Source: Sphingomonas natans | GTDB taxonomy: Bacteria > Pseudomonadota > Alphaproteobacteria > Sphingomonadales > Sphingomonadaceae | Length of the DNA stretch: 64,000 nucleotides | NCBI RefSeq assembly: GCF_030546695.1 | Contig: NZ_JAUOTP010000012.1 | Span: 1-64,000 of the forward strand | Reading direction: 5' to 3' | In this document: one piece after another, positions 16,771 to 25,191 of the stretch | Numbering within the stretch: the first letter of the stretch is position 1 | How the letters are laid out: the number at the start of each line of letters is the position of its first letter | Notes under the pieces: model-generated | What the model was told of the DNA's origin: nothing | The model's input: the letters and a program-made list of their open reading frames with translations, nothing else | Database searches by the model: none | Translations under genes and position numbers: made by a program

Positions 16771-18698
16771 GCCACCAGCTCCGGCAGGTTGAGGACCAGC
16801 AGGATGCCGCCGTCGCCGAGCAGCGCCGTGCCCGCAATACTGGGAACGCCGGCGAGCAAGCCGGTCGGCGCGCGCACCATCGCGTCGATCCGGTGACTGA
16901 AATGATCGACGCGCAGCGCAACCGGTTCGCCGCTCGCGCGCGTGACGAGGAGGCGCGCCGGGTCCAGTCCGCTCTCCTCGCCGCCCAGCAGCTCTGCGAG
17001 GCTCAGCACCGGGACGGTCCGGTCGCGTAGCACGCAGGCGATACCCGTCCCGAGCGGGACGAGGCGCTCCGCCTCGACGCGCGCGGTCTCCGCGATCTGG
17101 TCGAACGGCACGGCGTAGCGGTCGCGGCCGACATCGATCACGAGGAGCCGCGTCGTCAGCGCGTTGGCGGGCAGGCGCAGTCGGAAGCTGGTGCCGAGCC
17201 CGACCTGGCTTTCGATGTCGATCCGGCCGCGCAGGCGATCGACCGCCGATTGCACCGCATCCATGCCGACGCCGCGGCCCGAAACGTCGCTGATCTGCGC
17301 CGCGGTCGAGAAACCGGGTGCGAAGATCAGCCGGAGCGCGGCGCCGTCGGCCAGTTGCGCGGCGGCTTCGGCATCGATGAGTCCGCGCGTCACCGCGAGC
17401 GCCTTGATGCGGGTCGGGTCGATCCCCGCGCCGTCGTCGGCGAGCGTGACCAGGACATCGTCGCCCTCTCGCGATATCCGGAGCGACAGCGCGCCCTCGC
17501 TGGACTTTCCGCTCGCGGCGCGCGTCTCCGGCGCTTCGATGCCATGATCCAGCGCGTTGCGAACGAGATGGAGCAGAGGCTCGAACAGCCCGTCCGCAAT
17601 CTGCTTGTCGACCTCGATCTGATCGCCGCTCAGCGTGAAGGCGACCTGCTTGCCGAGATTGACGGCGATCTCGCGGACCAGCCGCGGCAGTCGTGCGAGC
17701 GCGGGCCCGAGTGGCACGAGACGCACCGCGGACACGGCGCGGTGCACGACCCCGACCGCGCGATCGAGATCGCCCTGCGCTGCGCGAATGACGAGCGCCA
17801 GAGCGGGATCGATGCGTTCGGCGCGATGGGCGATGTCCGAAAAGGCGTTGGCGGCGACCGCGAGCTCGCCGACGCCATCCGCGAGCGCATCGAGCCGCGC
17901 CGCATCGACGCGCAGGAACGTCGCCCCGGACGAAGGGGCGGAGTGTTCGCGGACCGGCGCGCCGCGTGCTTCCAGCGCGTGGAACGCGACCTGATCGGGC
18001 ACGAGCCGGAAGATCGGCTGCAGGGCGGCGAGGGGCGCGGCGGCTACGCCCTCGATCACCATCCCGCACGAGAAGGGATCGATCGTCGCGAGATCGGGCC
18101 AGGCGCCGTGCGCGGGCAGGACGGCGAGCGCAATCAGCCCGGGGACGGTCGCGATCAGCGCCAGCGGATCGTCCCCACGGAAGAAGGCGTCGCTGTCGGG
18201 CGCATAGCGAAAGGCGACGAGCGCACCTGTGGCGTTCGCGAGCGCCGCTGCCTCCCGATCGGCAAGCGTGATCGCCCAGTCCGGACTGCACGGGTCTGGG
18301 TCCAGCGCCTCCGCTCGGGGCGATGTCTCCGCTTGCTGATCGAGCAGGCGTGCGGCGATCGCGTCCGCCCCCGATCCGAGCGAACCGGACGCCTCCATCG
18401 CATCGATCCAGCGATCGACCTGATCGAGGCTTGCGACAAGGCGCGGTACATCGCCCGGCGATATCCCCGCGGGCGCCTTGCGCGCGCTTTCCAGCAAAGT
18501 CTCCGCCGCGTGCAGGACGCGCTCGGCCGGCGCCATGTCGAAGATCCCGACCGATCCTTTGAGCGTGTGGATCGCGCGGAACGCGCTATCGATCGCACCG
18601 GCATTGCCGGGATCGCCGAGCAGGATGATCAGATCGGCCTGTCCCTGCAGGACGAGCTCGCGCCCTTCGATCAGGAATTGCTCGAGCAGTTCGTCCAT
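16767..18698 (-). CDS. cheA: chemotaxis histidine kinase CheA
   Basis: This 643-residue kinase has an Hpt domain with phospho-acceptor His44 (AIHTLKGSVG), a linker of about 150 residues containing a degenerate P2-like region, a dimerisation segment, a HATPase domain (LVRNALDHGIEAP; DDGAGIDP; GRGVGMDAV; GLGTSFRL) and a C-terminal CheW-like regulatory domain from about 505. The ATG at 18698 forms a TGATG junction with the cheR stop; a GTG one codon earlier is also possible. The P2 (CheY-docking) domain is not recognisable. Confidence 0.92.
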   Translation of the reverse strand: MDELLEQFLIEGRELVLQGQADLIILLGDPGNAGAIDSAFRAIHTLKGSVGIFDMAPAERVLHAAETLLESARKAPAGISPGDVPRLVASLDQVDRWIDAMEASGSLGSGADAIAARLLDQQAETSPRAEALDPDPCSPDWAITLADREAAALANATGALVAFRYAPDSDAFFRGDDPLALIATVPGLIALAVLPAHGAWPDLATIDPFSCGMVIEGVAAAPLAALQPIFRLVPDQVAFHALEARGAPVREHSAPSSGATFLRVDAARLDALADGVGELAVAANAFSDIAHRAERIDPALALVIRAAQGDLDRAVGVVHRAVSAVRLVPLGPALARLPRLVREIAVNLGKQVAFTLSGDQIEVDKQIADGLFEPLLHLVRNALDHGIEAPETRAASGKSSEGALSLRISREGDDVLVTLADDGAGIDPTRIKALAVTRGLIDAEAAAQLADGAALRLIFAPGFSTAAQISDVSGRGVGMDAVQSAVDRLRGRIDIESQVGLGTSFRLRLPANALTTRLLVIDVGRDRYAVPFDQIAETARVEAERLVPLGTGIACVLRDRTVPVLSLAELLGGEESGLDPARLLVTRASGEPVALRVDHFSHRIDAMVRAPTGLLAGVPSIAGTALLGDGGILLVLNLPELVA

Positions 18699-19552
18699 CA
18701 CGGGCGACGATAGACGATCGCATCGTCGAGGCGAACCATCGTGAAGCGATCGGTGATCCGCGCCATGGATTCGCTGTGCCCGAGCAGCAGGAAACCGCCG
18801 GGGTGAAGGCAGTCGAACAGATTGTCGGCGGCGATGCGGCGTGACTCATCGTCGAAATAGATGAGCATGTTGCGGCACAGGATGATGTCGAACTTGCCGA
18901 GCGACGGCAGCGTCGATCGATCGAACAGATTGGCGGGCACGAAGCGGACCGATTCCCGCAGATCGTCGATGATCTTGCGGCGATGGTTCCGCTCCGCCTC
19001 GAAATAGGACGCGATCACGGTCGCAGGGAGCCGCGCCAGCGCACGCGGCGCGTAACGGCCGGCCTTGGCCTGTTCGATCGCGGCCGTATCGACGTCCGAG
19101 CCGACGATCTCGACATTGTAGGCGTCCACGAGCGGCCAGTTTTCGAGCAGCCAGATCGCGATCGAATAGGCCTCGTCGCCCGTCGAGCAGGGCATCGACC
19201 AGATGCGGACCAGATCGCCGGGGCGCTTGTTCGCGATGACCTGCGGCAGGATCTGCGCCGACAGAGCCGCGAACTGATGCTCTTCGCGGTAGAAATAGGT
19301 TTCGTTGACGGTGAACGCGTTGACGAGCTGCTCGCGCTCGACCGCGCTGCCCGCGAGCAGCGCCAGATAGGCGCGGACGTCGGGCATGTTCGTCTTGGCG
19401 ATGCGATGGGCGAGGCGCCGTTCGATATAATAACGCTTGCTCTCGCCGAAGATCATGCCCGTCCAGCGATAGATATAGGCCGTAATCCGGCGCAGCTCTT
19501 CCTCGGACGGGACCGAAGCGGCGGGCTCCTGGCCGCCGGGCTCCTCGCTCAC
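18698..19552 (-). CDS. cheR: chemotaxis protein methyltransferase CheR
   Basis: This 284-residue SAM-dependent enzyme methylates receptor glutamates. The N-terminal helical domain is followed by VNETYFYREEHQF, then RIWSMPCSTGDEAYSIAIWL (SAM motif I), GSDVDTAAIEQAKAGRYAPRAL, and FDIILCRNMLIYFD, all conserved CheR blocks. The start is a GTG at 19552 overlapping the cheB stop (GTGA); the longer upstream frame runs back through cheB and is out of frame with it. No C-terminal pentapeptide-binding TPR extension is present. Confidence 0.92.
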   Translation of the reverse strand: MSEEPGGQEPAASVPSEEELRRITAYIYRWTGMIFGESKRYYIERRLAHRIAKTNMPDVRAYLALLAGSAVEREQLVNAFTVNETYFYREEHQFAALSAQILPQVIANKRPGDLVRIWSMPCSTGDEAYSIAIWLLENWPLVDAYNVEIVGSDVDTAAIEQAKAGRYAPRALARLPATVIASYFEAERNHRRKIIDDLRESVRFVPANLFDRSTLPSLGKFDIILCRNMLIYFDDESRRIAADNLFDCLHPGGFLLLGHSESMARITDRFTMVRLDDAIVYRRP

Positions 19553-20634
19553 CGGCCGATCAGGCCGGTCAGGCGCGCGGCGATCGCATCCAGCGGCACG
19601 ACATGATCCGCGCCGCCCAGCGCGACCAGCGCACCCGGCATGCCCCACACGATCGCGCTCTCCTCGGCCTCGGCGATGGTCTGTCCTCCCTTTTCGGCGA
19701 GTTTCGCCATGGCCTGCGCGCCGTCCGCGCCCATGCCCGTCATCAACACTCCGATCAGCCGTTCGGGTGCGAGATATTGCATCGCGCTAGCAACAAGCCG
19801 GTCGACGCTGGGATGCCAGTGCAGTTCGGGGGCGCTCGGGGCCGCCAATGCGACGAGCGCCCCGGCCCGCCGCGAGATCAGGACGTCGGCGTCGCCACGC
19901 CCGATATAGGCGGTGCCGGCGACGAGCGGCGTCTGCCGCGCCACCTCGACGATCGAGAGCGCGCAGATCTTGTCGAGCCGCCGGGCGAGCGCGCCGGTGA
20001 AGCTCGCGGGCATATGCTGGGCGATGACGATCGGCCATGGAAAGTCGGCCGGAAGCTGGCCGAGCAGCTTGTCCAGCGCGGCGGGGCCGCCGGTCGAGGT
20101 GCCGACCAGGACCAGACCTTCGCTGCCGCCGGCCGCCACCGGCTTGGCCGCGCCGCGGGATGCGGGTGTACGCGTTCGGCCAAGCGCAGGCGCGCTGGTC
20201 CGCAGCCGCACGCGATCCGCCAGGCGTGTTGCGCGGGACATGCGCGCGCGTGATGCGGCCCGCACCTTCTCCACCAAGGCGGGCGCGATCGTCTCGATCT
20301 CGATCGAGACCGGGCCGCGCGGCTTGGCGACGAAATCGATTGCGCCGAGCGCGATCGCCTCCAGCGTCTCGTCGGCGCCCTCTGCGGTCAGCGACGAGAT
20401 CATCACGACCGGGCAGGGCCGCTCCACCATGATCCGGTCCAGGCAGGCGAGCCCGTCCATTCCGGGCATGTGGATGTCGAGCGTGATGACATCGGGCTTG
20501 AAGGTGGCGAGCTGCGCCAGCGCTTCGGCCCCGCTGCGCGCGACGGCGACCTCGAAATCGGCTTCGGCTGCGAAGATCTCGCTGAGCAGCCGCCGCATCA
20601 GCGGCGAATCGTCGACGATCAGCAGTCGCGTCAC
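19549..20634 (-). CDS. cheB: chemotaxis response regulator and methylesterase CheB
   Basis: This 361-residue protein has a receiver with Asp53 (VITLDIHMPGMDG) and a C-terminal methylesterase domain. The catalytic triad is visible as Ser in VGTSTGGPAAL, His in IAQHMPASFT and Asp in MGADGAQAM. It starts with GTG at 20634 in a GTGA overlap with the cheW stop. Together with CheR it forms the adaptation pair for the receptor encoded at the head of the operon. Confidence 0.92.
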   Translation of the reverse strand: MTRLLIVDDSPLMRRLLSEIFAAEADFEVAVARSGAEALAQLATFKPDVITLDIHMPGMDGLACLDRIMVERPCPVVMISSLTAEGADETLEAIALGAIDFVAKPRGPVSIEIETIAPALVEKVRAASRARMSRATRLADRVRLRTSAPALGRTRTPASRGAAKPVAAGGSEGLVLVGTSTGGPAALDKLLGQLPADFPWPIVIAQHMPASFTGALARRLDKICALSIVEVARQTPLVAGTAYIGRGDADVLISRRAGALVALAAPSAPELHWHPSVDRLVASAMQYLAPERLIGVLMTGMGADGAQAMAKLAEKGGQTIAEAEESAIVWGMPGALVALGGADHVVPLDAIAARLTGLIGR

Positions 20635-22010
20635 GATGCGGCGGCCGGCAACTTTCCGCCGAGTTTGCCCAGCATCTCGCGCTCGGCCCGATCGAGCAGT
20701 TCCTGCGGGCTGACGATCAGCACGATCCGCCCTTCGTCCCCGAGATTGACGACGCGATCGAAGACGCGCGTCTGCTCGCCGCCCAGATCGGGCGCGGCGC
20801 GGATCGCGCCGACGGGCACCCGCATGACATCGGAGACCGCTTCCACGACGAAGCCCGCCTGAAGCTCGCAGAGCCGGACGACGATCACCCGGCGGCGCGC
20901 GCTTGGCGGCACCGTGCTGCCGAATCGCCGCGCCTGATCGATTACGGGGATCACCTGGCCGCGCAGGTTCATCACGCCCTGTACGAAGGCGGGCGCACGG
21001 GGCAGCCGCGTCAGCTTTGCGGGCGGGCGGGCCACCTCGACGACCGCCTCGATTGGCAGGCCGAATTCCTCCTTGCCGATCCGGAACAGCAGGAATTGCG
21101 CCAATGCTTCTTCTGCCGTGCGCTCCGCCATCAGTTCGTCAGCTCCCTGCAGCAGGCGCGCGGTGAGATCCTCGCGGATGAGATGCTCCACGGCGAGCAC
21201 GGAGACCAGCCGCTGCCCGCCGTCCAGCCGGCAGATCGCCTGGATTCGCGCTTCGGCCGAACCGCGCGCGAGGACGGCCGGGACGGTATCGATCTGCGCT
21301 TCGGGAACGCGCAGGATCGCATCCATCCGGTCCACCACCAGCCCGACCCTGTGCGTGCCGATCTTGACGACCAGGACGCGCGCGCGCTCCGCATCCCCGT
21401 CCCCGGGAAGCGCCAGCAGGCTCTGGAGCGACAGCAACGGCAGGAGCGCGTCGCGCACCACGATCGAACCCACCACCATGTCATCGGCATGGGGCAGGAG
21501 GGTGATGTCGGCGGGAAGCCTCAGCACCTCCTGCACCGCGGCGATCGGCAGCGCATAATCCTGTCCGGCGACGGTGAAGGCGACGAGGGTGATGCCGGCA
21601 TCCGCGTCGCTCGCCGGTGCTTGGCTCGACCGGGCGACCGCACGCGCCTTGCGGTCGGCCCGCTGGAAATCCCGGGCGATGAGCTGTTCGATATCGATGC
21701 GCCGCGCATCGTCATCCTGTCCCAGCGCCGCCACGTCATCCACGGCGAGCGCCAGCGGATCGGCGGTGTCGAGCAGGATCACGCGCCGCTCGCCCTGCGT
21801 CTCGCGGCCGGTCAGGCGCGCGAAGGAGACGACCGGCAGAACCGATCCGCGGAAGTTGCCGAGCCCGAGCAGGCTGGCGGGCGCATGCGGCACGCGCGTG
21901 ATGCGCGGCAGCCTGGAGACCTCGCGCACGATCGCCGCCGGAACGCTCAACCGGTCTCCGCCGACGCGGAAGCTGAGCATCGGCTCATCCGGGCCCGCCG
22001 CGCTCGCCAC
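20631..22010 (-). CDS. coupling protein with three CheW domains
   Basis: At 459 residues this is about three times a normal CheW. Domain 1 (about 11-130) has VREVSRLPRITRVP and GLGNFRGSVLPVVSF. Domain 2 (about 140-295) has LPIAAVQEVLRLP and VGSIVVRDALLPLLSL. Domain 3 (about 300-445) has LPIEAVVEVARPP and QGVMNLRGQVIPVID. Domain 3 is closest to canonical CheW (NLRGxxIPVID); domains 1 and 2 are degenerate at that motif. It starts with a GTG two bases after the mcp stop; an ATG ten codons later is an alternative. It should bridge the MCP and CheA, possibly binding several partners at once. Confidence 0.88.
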   Translation of the reverse strand: MASAAGPDEPMLSFRVGGDRLSVPAAIVREVSRLPRITRVPHAPASLLGLGNFRGSVLPVVSFARLTGRETQGERRVILLDTADPLALAVDDVAALGQDDDARRIDIEQLIARDFQRADRKARAVARSSQAPASDADAGITLVAFTVAGQDYALPIAAVQEVLRLPADITLLPHADDMVVGSIVVRDALLPLLSLQSLLALPGDGDAERARVLVVKIGTHRVGLVVDRMDAILRVPEAQIDTVPAVLARGSAEARIQAICRLDGGQRLVSVLAVEHLIREDLTARLLQGADELMAERTAEEALAQFLLFRIGKEEFGLPIEAVVEVARPPAKLTRLPRAPAFVQGVMNLRGQVIPVIDQARRFGSTVPPSARRRVIVVRLCELQAGFVVEAVSDVMRVPVGAIRAAPDLGGEQTRVFDRVVNLGDEGRIVLIVSPQELLDRAEREMLGKLGGKLPAAAS

Positions 22011-22012
22011 GC

Positions 22013-23932
22013 TCAGGCGGCGGTCTCGATCAGCGCCGTCGCCAGCGAGGCGATCTCCTCGATCGCTGCGGCCAGCATCTCGGCACCCTGCGATTGCTGG
22101 CGGGCGGCGCTGGCCGCCTCGCGCGCCGCGCCCGAGCCGATCTCGGCGGCGGTCGCGATCTGTTCGGTGCCGCTGCGCACCTCGCGCACCGAGCGCAGGA
22201 TCGCAGCGGCGTCATCGGATATGCCCAGGCTGGCGGTCTGCGCCGATTCCAGATCGGCGGTGATGATCTTCAGCCGCTCGACCATCGCGCGGTTGTGCGC
22301 AAGTTCGCCTTCCGCGGCGCCCACGATCTGGTCGAGGTCGCGCCGCACGGAGGCGATCTGGTCCTGGATCGCGCGCACCGTATCCTTGGCGCGTTCGGCA
22401 TTGAGCGCGGATTCGCGGGAGAGCTTGCGGATGTCGCCTGCGACGTTGGCGAAGCCGAGCCCGGCTTCCGCCGCGCGCGTCGATTCCACCGATCCGCTCA
22501 CCGCCAGCATGTTGGTCTGGACGGCGATCAGCGCGAGCCCGTCGGTGATCTTCTCGATCCGCCGTCCCGTATCGCCCAGCGTCGTCAGCAATCCCAAGAC
22601 CGATCGGGTCTCGACGAGCGAGGTCTCCACGCCATTGGCCAGCCTCCCGATCGTCTCGCGGCTGATCGCGACGTCGGCGACGACCGCGCCAATGCGATCG
22701 GACGTCCGGCTGGCGCGCTCCTGCGCGGCTGCGGCCGATCGCTCGATCTGCGTCATCGCGCTGTTGGCCTGCAGCGTGGCCGCCGCCTGGATCTCCGCGC
22801 CGCGCCCGATCTGCTCGATCGCGACCTGGATCTGGCTGGAGGCGCCGGACAGCTCCTGCACCGTCGCGGACAATTCCTCGGCGGCCGCCGCGACCTCCTC
22901 GGCGCTGGCCCTCCGCGCGCCGCCGTCCTGAAGCATGGCGGTGACCTTGCCCAGTTCCTCGGCGGTCTGCTGGCTCTGGTCGAGCGACACGCTTTGCTGT
23001 TCGATCGCCTGCTGCGCCTCGGCCGCGGCGGCGGATTGCTCCTCGGCGGCGCTCGCGACCTGCTCCGCGCCGCGTTCCGCTTCGCGCGCCGCCGTATCGG
23101 CCTCGACCGCCGAGAGGAGGATCCCCTCCATGTCCGTCGTCAGCGCCGTCAGCTCGGCGCGCCCCTTGTCGAGCTGATCGATCACCTGGCGCCCCGCATC
23201 GGCCTCGGCCGTCGCGATCTCCGATGCGGATCGGATCCGGCCAGCGACGATCCGGACGTCGGTGGCGATGCCGCCCGCCAGCGTCTGGATCTCGCCGGCA
23301 TTGCTCTCCGAGCTTTCGGCGAGGGCGCGCACTTCGTCCGCCACGACCGCGAAGGCCGCGCCGCTATCGCCCGCGCGCGCGGCCTCGATCGCGGCGTTCA
23401 GCGCGAGCAGGCTCGTCTGTTCGGACAGGTCGGCCACCGTCTGGCCGATTTCGCCGATCCGCGCCGCCGCGTTCTCCAGCGAGCCGATGATCTCGACCGC
23501 ACCGGCCTGGCGGCGCGCGTTGAGTTCGATCGCGGCGACCGACGTATCGATCTGGACGCCCGCCGCCTGGAAGGCCGCCTCGACGATCGCCGACTGGCGG
23601 GAGGCCTGCGCCGCACGGTCGCGGGCTTTCTGAAATGCGGCGCCCAGCGCGGCGATCGCGCCCAGCGATTCCTGCGCCGCGCCCGCCGCCTCCTCGGCGC
23701 CGCTCGAAATCCGATCCATCGATTGCTGAAGTTCGACCGATGCGGCCGATGCCTCCGCGAGGCCGCTGGCCAGTTCCTGCGTCGCCTGATCGATCCGTTC
23801 GATGACAGTGGCGGCGCTCGCCTTGGACGGCGCCCGGCGCACGACCGGCCTCGGCGCCGCCATCTGCTCGTCCGGCGAAGCACCCACGGTTCGGGAAGGT
23901 GACCGAAGGGTAGATTTCTTGACCAAAGCCAT
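22013..23932 (-). CDS. soluble methyl-accepting receptor with two signalling hairpin tips
   Basis: This 639-residue receptor is almost entirely alanine/glutamate-rich coiled coil. It has no signal peptide, no transmembrane segment and no recognisable ligand domain. The first hairpin tip, at residues 170-206, is canonical ([18 protein letters not shown] then [16 protein letters not shown]-like). A second tip at 468-506 is degenerate: [21 protein letters not shown] then [16 protein letters not shown]. Two complete MA-like hairpins in one chain are unusual. The start ATG at 23932 gives [11 protein letters not shown]. It is the first gene of the chemosensory operon, so it is the presumed input receptor, acting in the cytoplasm. 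Confidence 0.85.
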   Translation of the reverse strand: MALVKKSTLRSPSRTVGASPDEQMAAPRPVVRRAPSKASAATVIERIDQATQELASGLAEASAASVELQQSMDRISSGAEEAAGAAQESLGAIAALGAAFQKARDRAAQASRQSAIVEAAFQAAGVQIDTSVAAIELNARRQAGAVEIIGSLENAAARIGEIGQTVADLSEQTSLLALNAAIEAARAGDSGAAFAVVADEVRALAESSESNAGEIQTLAGGIATDVRIVAGRIRSASEIATAEADAGRQVIDQLDKGRAELTALTTDMEGILLSAVEADTAAREAERGAEQVASAAEEQSAAAAEAQQAIEQQSVSLDQSQQTAEELGKVTAMLQDGGARRASAEEVAAAAEELSATVQELSGASSQIQVAIEQIGRGAEIQAAATLQANSAMTQIERSAAAAQERASRTSDRIGAVVADVAISRETIGRLANGVETSLVETRSVLGLLTTLGDTGRRIEKITDGLALIAVQTNMLAVSGSVESTRAAEAGLGFANVAGDIRKLSRESALNAERAKDTVRAIQDQIASVRRDLDQIVGAAEGELAHNRAMVERLKIITADLESAQTASLGISDDAAAILRSVREVRSGTEQIATAAEIGSGAAREAASAARQQSQGAEMLAAAIEEIASLATALIETAA

Positions 23933-24154
23933 AGAATCGCTCTCAACCAGCAGGAGAGGCGCGGCATAGGGCAGCGCAGATCATTTCGCCACCGATCTCC
24001 AGCCTTCCCAGGGCCCCCCGTTGGCACGTCGCCGATGCGCGACGTTCTCGCAAAATCTGCAATGACTCCGCCTATTGGCTGGCGCCGATGCCCGGTGCGA
24101 CGCTACCTGAAGCCGACGGTGCAGACGGCGCTATCGTCCCATGATGAGACCGAC

Positions 24155-25072
24155 ATGACAGACAGCAGCTATCCCATCGGCATCCCCGGCCAGCCATGGG
24201 GCGCGGAGCAGATCGGTGAGTGGCGCTCGCGCCAGTCTCGCCAGCGCCGGTACGGCGAGGATGTCGTGCCGCGGATCGATGCGCTGGCCGCCCGGTACGA
24301 AAAGCTCGCCTACGGGCGGCTCGATTATGCGGGCGAGACCTATACGCTGCTCGCCTTGCGCGATCGCGCCTTCGATCCCGCGCTGCCGACCGCGCTCGTG
24401 ACCGGCGGCGTGCATGGCTACGAGACGAGCGGCGTGATGGGGGTGCTCGAATTCCTGGAGCGGCATGCCGCGTTTTATTCGGGCAAGATCAACCTGCTGG
24501 CGGTGCCGTGCGTAAGCCCCTGGGCCTATGAGCGCATCAACCGCTGGAATTACGACGCCGTCGATCCCAACCGCAATTTCCGCGCGGACGGTCCCGCGCA
24601 GGAGGCGGTCGCCCTGATCGCACTTATCCGCTCGGTCGAAGCCGGTTTCCTGCTTCACATCGATCTGCACGAAACGACCGACAGCGACGAAAGCGAGTTT
24701 CGTCCTGCGCTCGCCGCACGCGACGGCGAGCCCTACGAGCCGGGCGAGATCCCCGACGGCTTCTATCTGGTCGACGATAGCGCCAATCCGCAGCCCGCTT
24801 TCCAGCAAGCGATCATTTCCGCCGTGGAGCAAGTGACCCACATCGCGCCTCCGGACCCGCGTGGCGAGATCATCGGATCGCCTGTCGTCGCGCCTGGCGT
24901 GATCGCATATTCGCTGGCGGAGCTGGGGCTGGCCACCTCGATCACCGGCGCGCGCTACACCACGATCACCGAGGTTTATCCCGACAGCCCGCGCACTACC
25001 CCCGCCGAATGCATAGACGCGCAGGTCGCGGCCGTCCGCGCGGCGCTGGATTACGCGCTGGCGCATCCGTGA
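24155..25072 (+). CDS. M14-family zinc carboxypeptidase-like protein
   Basis: This 305-residue protein is a metallocarboxypeptidase of the M14/succinylglutamate desuccinylase-like type. The zinc ligands appear as His87 and Glu90 in GGVHGYETSG, with a third histidine in LLHIDLHETTD (about 168-172), and the catalytic glutamate in TITEVYPDS. DPNRNFR around 138 matches the substrate carboxylate-binding arginine motif. There is no signal peptide, so it acts in the cytoplasm. I chose the ATG at 24155 because the upstream part of the open frame is low-quality sequence inside the divergent promoter. It is monocistronic, divergent from the chemosensory operon. Confidence 0.85.
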   Translation: MTDSSYPIGIPGQPWGAEQIGEWRSRQSRQRRYGEDVVPRIDALAARYEKLAYGRLDYAGETYTLLALRDRAFDPALPTALVTGGVHGYETSGVMGVLEFLERHAAFYSGKINLLAVPCVSPWAYERINRWNYDAVDPNRNFRADGPAQEAVALIALIRSVEAGFLLHIDLHETTDSDESEFRPALAARDGEPYEPGEIPDGFYLVDDSANPQPAFQQAIISAVEQVTHIAPPDPRGEIIGSPVVAPGVIAYSLAELGLATSITGARYTTITEVYPDSPRTTPAECIDAQVAAVRAALDYALAHP

Positions 25073-25191
25073 CGCGCAAACCGCCCCGATCGATCGCGTC
25101 ATGAACCATTTGCCTGCCGCCCCGTTCCCGCCTTAGGCTTCTGCCCGAAGGCAAAATGTCGAGATATTTTTACAGGTTAGGGTGAAGCGGG

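Noticed and set aside
13457-23932. The chemosensory operon as an ordinary flagellar chemotaxis cluster
   Set aside because: No flagellar, motor or fli gene in the window, and receptor and CheW architectures are atypical.
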